Virus record (IMG/VR): IMGVR_UViG_3300026519_000037
Coordinates: 1-35,077 of that record
DNA length: 35,077 nt
DNA from: a virus
Direction: 5' to 3' (one strand)
The position numbers were made by a program, and so were the translations under genes. This document shows, in pieces, positions 15,501 to 23,156 of the stretch. Numbering within the stretch: the stretch's first letter is position 1; each line of letters opens with the position of its first letter. Under the pieces are notes generated by a model. That model did not search any database. It had not been told where the DNA came from and saw only the letters and a list, made by a program, of their open reading frames with translations.

Positions 15501-16774
15501 AACCTTTTCAGATATTCGTCGACGGACGCCTGCTGGAAGGTTACACGGACGCGACACTGCAAAGGGAAAAGCACAAGCTCACGGGCAGCCTTTCCATCAG
15601 CCTGTTCATGGGGTACCTGCCCGAAAGTGCCGTCCTGCCGGGGGCCACCCGAGGCAGTGAGATACTGGTATATGTCGGGGGGCATCTGGCGTTCACCGGA
15701 AATATCGACAGGCGCGAGGATAATGCGGACAGCACTGGAAAGCCCGGAAAGGCCCCGTCTTTGAATGTTGGGCCTAATAACTATACAGTCAGACTTACCT
15801 GCCGTGGGAAGACTAAGGCGCTTATCGAGAGCAGCCAGCAGCACCCGACTGGCACAATGCTGGGTGTCTCGAACAAGGAAGCCATCGAAAACCTATTGGA
15901 GCCGTGGAGGATCGAACTCGACTGGCTGGCCGCCGAGGTCTCCCTTGGCCGTGTTCGGTTGCGCGACGGTGGTAGGGTTGTCGACGAAATCCAGAGGCTT
16001 GCGGAAAAGTCCGGCATCTACTGCTACGAAACACGTGACGGAAAGCTGCGTGTTACGGACACACCGCCCGCCCAGACGGGGGAGAGCCTCGTACTCGGGA
16101 AGAACATACTGTCCTTTAGCGCGAAACAGGAAGGAGACTGGAGCCGCAGTCAGGTGCTTGTGAAGGGACAGCTAAACTCCAAGGACTCTTGGGGCGTGGC
16201 TGCTGTGATACCGCCGCTAAAGCTGGTTGCGGATGTGTCCTTAACAGAATTTACCCCAATAACAGTTCAGGTGTCTGGGGACGCTACACAGGATATACTT
16301 GAACGGCGGGCAACCTACGAAGTCAACCGCCGTGCTGCGGAGACAAAGAAAGTGAGGCTCGATGTGTTTAACATCCTCCAGGCCAATGGATTGCCATGGG
16401 ACCTCGGGGTGCTGCACTATGTGGATATACCACCGGCGGGGATTAAGGGCGTGTTCGAGGTCACCGGCCTTACCTATACGGCAAGGGCCGATAAGACGCT
16501 CAAAACCTCGCTGACACTGACACCACCGCCGGCCCCGGCGGCCCCCAGCTCCTCCACTACGCCATCGATGGGGACAGGAGAGTCAGGCGCACGGCTGGGA
16601 TTTCAGGAAAAGCCTGTCCACCAAGAAAGCACGCCGGAGTGGGGTGCCCCCCAGCCCGAAGTCCTGGACATAAGAAAAGGGCCTGTTCTTATCCCGGAAG
16701 GAACATTCTCCGACCCAAGCAGGCCGCCGACACCGGCTCCTCTATTTTTAGGCGAAAGGCCCCAAAAAGCATGA
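15497..16774 (+). CDS. Mu gpP-like baseplate hub protein (late control D-like)
   Basis: This 425-residue protein belongs by sequence and position to the Mu gpP/T4 gp27-type hub family. It opens with FQIFVDGRLLEGYTDATLQR, has the LTCRGKTKALIESSQQHP-type domain joint and the central DGGRVVDEIQRLAEKSGIYCY segment. Residues after about 345 form a Pro/Ser-rich, probably flexible tail (PPPAPAAPSSSTTPS) that could be an insertion specific to this phage. The trimeric hub holds the spike (gp45-like, next gene) at the tail tip. ATGA overlaps occur at both ends. Confidence 0.85.
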   Translation: MKPFQIFVDGRLLEGYTDATLQREKHKLTGSLSISLFMGYLPESAVLPGATRGSEILVYVGGHLAFTGNIDRREDNADSTGKPGKAPSLNVGPNNYTVRLTCRGKTKALIESSQQHPTGTMLGVSNKEAIENLLEPWRIELDWLAAEVSLGRVRLRDGGRVVDEIQRLAEKSGIYCYETRDGKLRVTDTPPAQTGESLVLGKNILSFSAKQEGDWSRSQVLVKGQLNSKDSWGVAAVIPPLKLVADVSLTEFTPITVQVSGDATQDILERRATYEVNRRAAETKKVRLDVFNILQANGLPWDLGVLHYVDIPPAGIKGVFEVTGLTYTARADKTLKTSLTLTPPPAPAAPSSSTTPSMGTGESGARLGFQEKPVHQESTPEWGAPQPEVLDIRKGPVLIPEGTFSDPSRPPTPAPLFLGERPQKA

Positions 16775-17370
16775 CTGATTTCGTGAGCTACCAGGAACTT
16801 GTGAGAACAGCGCAGGACTTTGCAGAACGCGGTGTTTGGGGAACGCTGACAGCCATGCCGCCGGGCGGCGCAATGATGACCGTCCGTGGAACAGGCACGT
16901 TGGACGAGGAGGTGCCAGTAGTTAACCTAGGCTACAGCTTCAACCTACCAACTGACGCGGATGCGGAGGTGCTTATGCTGTCCCTTGGCGGCGACCCCGA
17001 TGCAAAGGTTGCCTTGCCCGCGTTGCCAAGGGGTGCTCAATATCTGTGGCCGGAAGGCGCTGGTGGTGTCCAACACCCGACAGACCCTGAAAGGCGTATC
17101 GAGTTCAACGACGAGGAGACGTTTCTTAGGGATGGGAAATTTGTGTTGGGCAGTAACAGGGAAGTTACAGTCGTGGTAAGTGGTAGCGACGTCAAGATCA
17201 CCTGCGCCGGGAATGTTGTGCTATCCGCTGCCGAAACAAAAATCGACGGGAACCTTAGAGTTTCAGGCAACTTGGACATTGACGGTCATGTCCGTAATGG
17301 TGCAATAAGTATAGGGGCCACCCACATCCACCCCGGCGATAGTGGCGGAACTACAGGGACACCGGCATGA
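16771..17370 (+). CDS. Mu gp45-like baseplate spike protein
   Basis: The start is ATG 16771, overlapping the hub stop in ATGA; upstream codons of this frame are inside the hub gene. The 199-residue product has an N-terminal OB-fold-like region (residues about 25-110) and a C-terminal beta-helix-like stretch with repeating short strands (EVTVVVSGSDVKITCAGNVV, then KIDGNLRVSGNLDIDGHV). It ends in GATHIHPGDSGGTTGTP. The His185-x-His187 motif at the tip resembles the HxH that binds iron in P2 gpV and related spikes. The trimeric needle pierces the outer membrane. Confidence 0.85.
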   Translation: MTDFVSYQELVRTAQDFAERGVWGTLTAMPPGGAMMTVRGTGTLDEEVPVVNLGYSFNLPTDADAEVLMLSLGGDPDAKVALPALPRGAQYLWPEGAGGVQHPTDPERRIEFNDEETFLRDGKFVLGSNREVTVVVSGSDVKITCAGNVVLSAAETKIDGNLRVSGNLDIDGHVRNGAISIGATHIHPGDSGGTTGTPA

Positions 17371-17891
17371 TTTGTGCGCTCGACACCATTGATGTGCGAA
17401 AACTGTTTTGGGCCACTCAGCCCGAAACCTGCGGCACTGCGCCGGATTGCGGCGCATCCTGCGGCCAGCCCGGCCTAGAGCTCCAACCTGATGGGACAAT
17501 TGCCACTGGCGGGTGGCTGCGCAGCCTAATTCTGAACATGCTCCTAACCGACGGTCGGCTCCCCGACACCGACTGCGGGTACCGCCCCGGCGGCCAGATG
17601 GGCCACTGGTCCGAAAGCTATGTCCTGGGCGATATCGGAAGCCTTTTGCGGACCGCGCACAGTACCGGGACTATTGCCGAGACAATAACTGCTCTTCGTG
17701 CCAACGCGGAGGCCACACTTGCGCGCCTCGTCAGCCGCGCGGTGGCCGTGAAAGTCGAAGTAGATGTAGCCTACCTTGGGAACATGCGCTTTAGTTTGGA
17801 TATAACTGTGTTCGGGAGCACCTCGAAAGCCCGCGTAGGGCTGACAGGTAGCAGGCTGGACAACTCTTGGATTTGGGAGGAATTGCTGTAA
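17367..17891 (+). CDS. Mu gp46-like baseplate wedge protein
   Basis: This 174-residue protein lies between spike and gp47-like genes with overlaps at both ends. It contains LILNMLLTDGRLPDTDCGYRP and GGQMGHWSESY, characteristic of GP46 proteins (the T4 gp25-related wedge component that starts sheath assembly). The C terminus has GSTSKARVGLTGSRLDNSW. A Cys-containing insert near the N terminus (TCGTAPDCGASCG) is not something I know from Mu and fits the Cys-rich pattern of neighbouring baseplate proteins. Confidence 0.82.
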   Translation: MICALDTIDVRKLFWATQPETCGTAPDCGASCGQPGLELQPDGTIATGGWLRSLILNMLLTDGRLPDTDCGYRPGGQMGHWSESYVLGDIGSLLRTAHSTGTIAETITALRANAEATLARLVSRAVAVKVEVDVAYLGNMRFSLDITVFGSTSKARVGLTGSRLDNSWIWEELL

Positions 17892-19129
17892 TGGTTGGAT
17901 ATTTGGGCCGCCCCGACCCGCAGATCCTTTTTGACAGGTATAAAGCCCTGTTCGAGCAACTCGTCCTTGGCGGCGCTGCTGTTATCCCGGAAAGCAACGA
18001 GCACTACGCGGTGGCCGTGAACTACGCAATGGCGGAGACATTCTACGCTATCACAGAAAGGGCTTGGCAGGAGAGGGACCCGGAGCAAGCCTGCCTCGAG
18101 AACCTAATCGAGATGGCGGCCCGCGATGGGGTTTACCCCCGGCCCGCTATTCCTGCCCAAGGCTATGTGCAGGTTTCGGGGACACCGCTGGCCCCACTCC
18201 CGGCCCCGCTTGCGTTCACAATCGGCAGCCAGAGCTACCAGACAGCCGTGGCCGCCGATCAGCCTGCTGCGCTCGATAGCAACGGTTCAGCTACCATTCG
18301 GGTAGTGGCGCTCACCGCCGGTGCTGCTGGCAATCTGGATAATATCTGCACCGGCACCATGACAACGGTGGTCCCCAATGTCAACTCGGGTGTCGATGTC
18401 TTGGGCTGCGGTTTTTGCTCGGGCAAGGACGCCGAAAGCGAGGCGGATTTCCGCGCACGGTACATATCCCGGCTTCAGTATCACCCCCGAGCAACGCACG
18501 AATGGATAACAACCAAGCTGCTTGAATGGCCATGCGCAACCCGCGCGCTTGTCCGCGGCGGATCCTGCTGCGAATGTGGGTGCGGCGAGTCGGCTCTAGG
18601 CGCGGAAAACCAAGAATCCGGCGATTGCGGCTGTGCTAACTGCGGTGGGGCTTTGCAGTTCTATCTCATGTTTGACGATACCTTCCCTTGCGGGATTGCG
18701 CCTGTAAACGTTATCCGTGAAGCGGAAGCGTGGCTGTTCGGGAGCCCCCAAGGTTACGGGCTGGGACAGGTTGAGATTGGTGTCTGTGGGAGAATATACC
18801 CCGTGAAACCAATACCGATCCGTGTCCAGGTAACACTTGACGGGTGCGCCAGCCCCGGCGCCGTCAACAGGATTGAGCCTATCGTGCGGGAGTTCTTCCA
18901 AACACTTGTACCATCGCAGCCCGCGGACACAACGCTTCTTACGGCCTCGCTACGTCGACTCCTGCCGGATCAGGCCCCCTCGGTGGCCTTCCTCCTTACA
19001 AACCCGCTGCCCGATAAGGACAACGTCTACGAAACACCCTGCGGGATCGAACCTAACTGCGATTACCAGTTATGTTTCGATTCACTTCAAATCAATAACG
19101 GTACCGGCGAAGAGAGTAACTGCGCATGA
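17891..19129 (+). CDS. Mu gp47-like baseplate J protein with Cys-rich insert
   Basis: The start is ATG 17891, overlapping the previous stop in TAATG; GGAGG lies 11 bases upstream. The 412-residue product has the baseplate J/gp47 layout: helical N terminus (ACLENLIEMAARDGV), a beta domain with LTAGAAGNLDN and VDVLG, then the family motif ESEADFRARYISRLQYHPRA. It forms the wedge ring around the hub. Between residues 215 and 251 lies an unusual insert with eight cysteines, including GGSCCECGCGES and CGCANCGG. This is likely a metal site or disulfide knot and is discussed as a finding. Confidence 0.83.
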   Translation: MVGYLGRPDPQILFDRYKALFEQLVLGGAAVIPESNEHYAVAVNYAMAETFYAITERAWQERDPEQACLENLIEMAARDGVYPRPAIPAQGYVQVSGTPLAPLPAPLAFTIGSQSYQTAVAADQPAALDSNGSATIRVVALTAGAAGNLDNICTGTMTTVVPNVNSGVDVLGCGFCSGKDAESEADFRARYISRLQYHPRATHEWITTKLLEWPCATRALVRGGSCCECGCGESALGAENQESGDCGCANCGGALQFYLMFDDTFPCGIAPVNVIREAEAWLFGSPQGYGLGQVEIGVCGRIYPVKPIPIRVQVTLDGCASPGAVNRIEPIVREFFQTLVPSQPADTTLLTASLRRLLPDQAPSVAFLLTNPLPDKDNVYETPCGIEPNCDYQLCFDSLQINNGTGEESNCA

Positions 19130-20076
19130 GCACCGCCGGCCTACTTCAGCCAACACTCCCGCTGACACCCGGTGTAGACGGGTGGGTTCCGGTCGGCTCT
19201 TACGATGGGGATTGGTGCTGTGTGGACCCGCTTTGCCCGGATCCGTGCGCCACGGCTTGCGCCTTCGTCGATCTCCTCCCAACGGGCCCTCTCTGGGATA
19301 AGCAAAAAGCCGCGGTGAAGGCTGCTTTCGAGGACGCCGGCTGCGCTGGCCCGCTGGATTTGGACTGCCCCTCGATGTCCGCCTATGCGCTCTACGCCTC
19401 GCAAGTTCTCCAGGATCTTGTCCAGGACGCGCTGAGGCCGGCGGTGTTGGGCGCAGATCCTTATTTCGCGACCCCGGAGACGCTGGATGGCTGGCTGGAA
19501 CGCTTAGGGTGGGTAGACTGCTTCCGTAATGCGTGCAGAGATCCTTACCTTGCACAATTTTCGCCCTACGAGTGCACGGATAGTACGGCTAACGGGTGCA
19601 CTGAAGCAAGCATCTACTACCCGCCGGTGTTCCCGCAGGATTTCGAGGACGCGCTGAAAGCGGCGATACTCCGTTCTGTTGTGCGCTTGCGTCGCGGCGT
19701 TATCCGAAATCTCGACGGGCTCAATTGGATATTGGAGCCGTTAGGCGCAGCCATTACGCCCAAGACGCCGTATCCTGCCCCTGTACAAGGGAACTTGGAT
19801 GGAACATGCGGTTGCCCTGAAAATGGGGAAACACACTGTCCACAATGCTGGAGCGGCTATGTCGAGCTAGAGATCTGCTCTATTTCGGCTACCCTGCCCG
19901 CCGCGGACAATGACCATTGCGATAATAACCCGCCCGCACCGGTGGCCACCGCGCAACCCTACACCGACTGTACAGGGGCGGTGGTGACGCTATACCCATC
20001 TGTCCTGGCCGCGGAGTGCATAGTGCGATCTTTGCTGACCAAGGCCTGTCCCAACATTATCGTAAGATGCCCGTAA
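19126..20076 (+). CDS. Mu gp48-like tail/baseplate protein (DUF2313 family)
   Basis: This 316-residue protein overlaps the gp47-like gene by ATGA and occupies the Mu gp48 (P2 gpI-like) position. It has the motif LLPTGPLWDKQ, near residue 50, that starts the YmfQ/DUF2313 domain, followed by helices leading to ETLDGWLERLGWVDC. It probably links wedges to tail fibres. Cysteine clusters occur near the N terminus (C31, C32, C37, C41, C45) and in the C-terminal part (GTCGCPENGETHCPQC). The C-terminal half is longer than in Mu. Confidence 0.75.
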   Translation: MSTAGLLQPTLPLTPGVDGWVPVGSYDGDWCCVDPLCPDPCATACAFVDLLPTGPLWDKQKAAVKAAFEDAGCAGPLDLDCPSMSAYALYASQVLQDLVQDALRPAVLGADPYFATPETLDGWLERLGWVDCFRNACRDPYLAQFSPYECTDSTANGCTEASIYYPPVFPQDFEDALKAAILRSVVRLRRGVIRNLDGLNWILEPLGAAITPKTPYPAPVQGNLDGTCGCPENGETHCPQCWSGYVELEICSISATLPAADNDHCDNNPPAPVATAQPYTDCTGAVVTLYPSVLAAECIVRSLLTKACPNIIVRCP

Positions 20077-20087
20077 AGGAGTGAAAT

Positions 20088-21299
20088 ATGGCCGGTATAT
20101 TCCCGGATAAAGGAGTTCCCCGCGTTGCCACGGTGAACGGCGTGTCTGTGCCATTGGCAAACTGTCCCATGGAACTCTTTTATTCCGAAGCTGAGTGCAC
20201 GCCGAAGCTGAGCGCGAGCGCAGCCAACGCGGCGATATCCGAGCTGCTTAACGTGACTAGGGCCGCTGGAGTCGATTACGACTGCGCACGTTTGGATAAT
20301 TTAGCAAGGAGCATCAAAGCTTTGGGCGCCGGAATTACTGTCCCAGCGCTTGCGGTTACCGGCGTGGTGATAGAGGCAGGGGAAATTGTGAAATCGTCCG
20401 ACGGGTGTCTAGTGTGGAATAACTCACAGTCCCCGCTCTTTCCCGGCCCGGATACTTCCTGTGCCGGACTTCGGGCCGAGGGCTTGGCACCAGTCGGCCA
20501 AAAAGTAGCCGAGTTTGCCCCGGCCACACTTGGGGCCAACCTAGGGCCAGGCGCTGTAGTCTACAGCTCGGATTATAAAGCCTACTGGAACGGGGGTCCG
20601 TCGGTTGTGACTCTAGCTGGCGGGACAACTGGTGACGCGCTGGAATCCGCAGGTTTGGAGGCGCTGACAATTTCCTTTGCCGACAGCGTGGCGGTGGGTG
20701 CTGGCCAGTCGGCCGTTACCGCCATTTCCCCGGCTGGTCTACTAAATGCCCCCGCATACCCTAACGGCCCGGCACCGCCGGATCGTATTTGGATGCAGAA
20801 TTCTTCCTTGGGAGCTATGGGGTGGGCCACCGTCGCGGAGCTGATGGGGAACGCCCCGTTAGCCGGTGTCCCCGTAAACCGCGATGCTACTTATTACGGT
20901 GGGGCAACACCCAACATGGACCCGGCGGACTTCTCATCTAACCCGGGGCCTGTAGCTGCACAAGCGGGCGGGCTAGTCTGGGTGCGAACTTGGCGCAGGG
21001 AAAAAATTAGGTCTAATACCTACAGTCTTGAAATAGCAGAATATTTGTACCCCGTTTCGGCCGGCGACATTATAAGCTTCGATACTAGCGGAGTCCCGGC
21101 GCTTAATGGCGGGGTGCTGCTGAACGGCGCACTACTTCAGCGCGGGGCCGCAGAGGTCGGAATAGCGCTACCGCCGGCGACTCACCAAGCCTTTCTAGCC
21201 CTAGAAACCGCAGGCCCCCCCGCCGGGTATGTACGTACCGTCGAAGTTTCTGCTGGGACAGGTTATGCAGGGCTTTGGAAGTTCTTCACCCCAATCTAA
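20088..21299 (+). CDS. Tail tip/fibre-like protein, longer paralogue
   Basis: This 403-residue protein has AAAGGAG before its start. The first 70 residues (GIFPDKGVPRVATVNGVSVP, then NCPMELFYS) are clearly duplicated in the next gene. The rest is beta-rich with many Gly, Ala and Pro and no recognised enzyme motif. Location directly after the gp48-like gene fits a tail fibre or tip protein that recognises the host. The shared N terminus would be the module that attaches to the baseplate, with different C-terminal receptor regions. Confidence 0.6.
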   Translation: MAGIFPDKGVPRVATVNGVSVPLANCPMELFYSEAECTPKLSASAANAAISELLNVTRAAGVDYDCARLDNLARSIKALGAGITVPALAVTGVVIEAGEIVKSSDGCLVWNNSQSPLFPGPDTSCAGLRAEGLAPVGQKVAEFAPATLGANLGPGAVVYSSDYKAYWNGGPSVVTLAGGTTGDALESAGLEALTISFADSVAVGAGQSAVTAISPAGLLNAPAYPNGPAPPDRIWMQNSSLGAMGWATVAELMGNAPLAGVPVNRDATYYGGATPNMDPADFSSNPGPVAAQAGGLVWVRTWRREKIRSNTYSLEIAEYLYPVSAGDIISFDTSGVPALNGGVLLNGALLQRGAAEVGIALPPATHQAFLALETAGPPAGYVRTVEVSAGTGYAGLWKFFTPI

Positions 21300-21310
21300 A
21301 AGGAAGCAAT

Positions 21311-21781
21311 ATGTCAGGAATCTTTCCAGATGGCGGAGTACCCGCCGGATCGACTGTGAACGGCGTTTCGGTGCCGACAGCAAACTGTCCAACCGAACTG
21401 TTCTACTCGGCGACGCGGTGCTCGCCCAGGTTTGAGCCAGCAGCTATGAACGCGCTTATCTCGGAGCTTTTAAATCTGATGGCGTGCGCTGGCGTGCCCT
21501 ACGACTGCTCCGTGCTAGACAACCTCTGCACCGCTGTTCAGAACCTTGCTGGTATCCCAGCCGCTGCCGCCGGTCTTACTGTCGGTCCAGGACAGCTTGT
21601 TAGCTGTGGCGGGGCTACAAGGGTTTTTTCCAACACTACCGGCGCGGCGGTGTCGCTAGGCGCCTCTTTTGCTTGCGCCGATCTAGCAGGCCTTGGCTTC
21701 GAAGAAGTCCTTATGGCTTCAGCGCTCGTCCCGGTAAACGATCTTGCTGGCAATCTCACTGGATATCTTGTCGGCCCATAA
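21311..21781 (+). CDS. Tail tip/fibre-like protein, shorter paralogue
   Basis: I start at ATG 21311, preceded by AAAAGGAAG; the frame upstream to 21275 lies in the previous gene. The 156-residue product repeats the N-terminal module of the preceding protein (GIFPDGGVPAGSTVNGVSVP, NCPTELFYS, ALISELLN, YDCSVLDNL) and ends with a short domain that again resembles parts of it. This is a tandem duplication with divergence. It may be a second fibre, a fibre adaptor, or a decaying copy. Confidence 0.6.
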   Translation: MSGIFPDGGVPAGSTVNGVSVPTANCPTELFYSATRCSPRFEPAAMNALISELLNLMACAGVPYDCSVLDNLCTAVQNLAGIPAAAAGLTVGPGQLVSCGGATRVFSNTTGAAVSLGASFACADLAGLGFEEVLMASALVPVNDLAGNLTGYLVGP

Positions 21782-21793
21782 AAGGAATATCTA

Positions 21794-22639
21794 ATGGTTA
21801 ATCTTGTACATAGCACCGATATCGGTCAAGGCCTACAAATCCTGGCCGGCGGTAAGCTTGTCACTATCGATTTTGTGGCCGGCCCAGTTCCTCCCGCAGG
21901 ACCTCCCACGGGTAACGACCCGAAATTCTACGTGGACACACTAACTGGTGTCCTGTACTTTTGGGACGGCGTTACTTGGCGGGCTGTTGCGGCCGACAGC
22001 GCCGCAACGGCACCGCCGCCGGATATTTGTACGCTTTCTGGCGCCTCGGGACAGGAGATTAGCAGTATCGACCCCTCAGTCGATGCAGTGGCCCTATGCA
22101 TCGACAACGGTACAGGCGGAAGAAAAACTGTTCGGTTGCCGCTAGACAAGCTTCCCGGTCCAGTGGCTCAGCAGGCACCTGTTCCGCTAGGGGCACAGTT
22201 CCTGGAGTACGAACTCGTCCCCGGTGCCACATACAACTTCACTGTTGCTAATTTTCGGGTGTCCCCGGACGCAACCGCACTCCTAGCATGGCAAGTATCC
22301 CCGGATGCAGGTGCAACGTGGTTCTCGACAGACTACACCGGCGGCGGCAACACCGGACTTAGCTCCGGGTACACGGGCGTCGGTGCCCTTACAGGCAGCG
22401 GCTCGGGCGTGATCCATGTCCCAATGGCCACCGACACTGACCCCTATGTGGATGTGGCGGCCTGGACCTCACAACACCCTTCAACGGCCTCGTCCACCTA
22501 CGCGAAAACCTTGGTGTGGCGCTCGACGCCTGCTGCCGCAAACCGCATACGGTTTTTCCCGTCCGCAACGACAGGCTCCGCACCATCCGGGCTTATTTTC
22601 AACACCGGGTTTCGGCTGTCCTTGTGGCGTGTTAGTTAA
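21794..22639 (+). CDS. Probable tail fibre/receptor-binding protein
   Basis: This 281-residue protein follows the two paralogues with AAAAGGAAT as ribosome site. It has the short segment DPKFYVDTLTGVLYFWDGVTW, a pattern found in phage fibre and tip proteins (a trimeric fibre-stem 'ytD..tG.ly..dG..W' unit), followed by a beta-rich C-terminal half (residues about 130-281) with many aromatic and Ser/Thr residues, as in carbohydrate-binding domains. No catalytic motif is visible. Position at the end of the tail module supports a receptor-binding role. Confidence 0.55.
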   Translation: MVNLVHSTDIGQGLQILAGGKLVTIDFVAGPVPPAGPPTGNDPKFYVDTLTGVLYFWDGVTWRAVAADSAATAPPPDICTLSGASGQEISSIDPSVDAVALCIDNGTGGRKTVRLPLDKLPGPVAQQAPVPLGAQFLEYELVPGATYNFTVANFRVSPDATALLAWQVSPDAGATWFSTDYTGGGNTGLSSGYTGVGALTGSGSGVIHVPMATDTDPYVDVAAWTSQHPSTASSTYAKTLVWRSTPAAANRIRFFPSATTGSAPSGLIFNTGFRLSLWRVS

Positions 22640-22700
22640 GCTGTTAGGGTGCCCGCATACCGGTCGCAATTCCGCGATCGGCTACACAAGGAGAAAAACT

Positions 22701-23081
22701 ATGGACAAACTCAAAATGCTGCTCGCCGCGTTTTTTGCTTCACTTGGTCTGCTGTTTTCGGTTTCCGCCCCCGCGCTGGGCGGCGCGGCCATGAGCGTCT
22801 ACCGCACCGGCTGTCTGACGGCACCGGGCCAGTATACGACTGGCCTCCGTGTCCACAAACAGGGCGCGGTTGCTTCCCAATGTATCCCCGCCGGATCCAT
22901 GGGCCTGGATGTAAGCACAGTTATGAACAAGGGTGCAGCGTTGGCGTGGGCGGAAGCCACTTTCGGCGAGAACGCAGAGGCATGGCTTCAGGTGGCCCGG
23001 GACGAACACCGGAAACCCGGCCCCGACGGCATTCTTGGCACGGTCGACGACATCCGTGTGCCAGCCACCTTCGACTGGTAA
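22701..23081 (+). CDS. Small secreted or membrane-anchored protein
   Basis: ATG 22701 is preceded by AAGGAG and defines the start; earlier codons of this frame lie within the fibre gene. The 126-residue product has an N-terminal signal-like segment (MDKLKMLLAAFFASLGLLF, then SAPA as a possible cleavage site), and a polar remainder that ends in DGILGTVDDIRVPATFDW. I do not recognise a family. Position between fibre and endolysin genes, followed by a strong hairpin, makes a periplasmic or envelope-acting role possible. Confidence 0.6.
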   Translation: MDKLKMLLAAFFASLGLLFSVSAPALGGAAMSVYRTGCLTAPGQYTTGLRVHKQGAVASQCIPAGSMGLDVSTVMNKGAALAWAEATFGENAEAWLQVARDEHRKPGPDGILGTVDDIRVPATFDW

Positions 23082-23105
23082 GTTAGGACGCCGAATCAAA
23101 GAACC

Positions 23106-23135
23106 GTAGCAGGGGCCGCGCAAGGCCCCTGCTAC
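23106..23135 (+). terminator. Strong hairpin before the endolysin gene
   Basis: A perfect 12-bp stem (GTAGCAGGGGCC at 23106-23117, complement at 23124-23135) with loop GCGCAA lies in the 75-base gap between the secreted protein and the endolysin. No T run follows, so termination may be partial or factor-assisted. The stem core GGCCCCTGC is shared with the hairpin at 10490. Confidence 0.5.
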
Positions 23136-23156
23136 CCACCAGCAGGAGAATACTAA

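Noticed and set aside
8527-20076. Mu-like transposable prophage
   Set aside because: Only the tail module is Mu-like. No transposase A/B, repressor or Mom-type gene is visible, and the head genes are HK97-type.
22416-22700. N-terminal extension of the secreted protein
   Set aside because: This part lies inside the fibre gene in another frame; the strong ribosome site and signal peptide mark ATG 22701 as the start.
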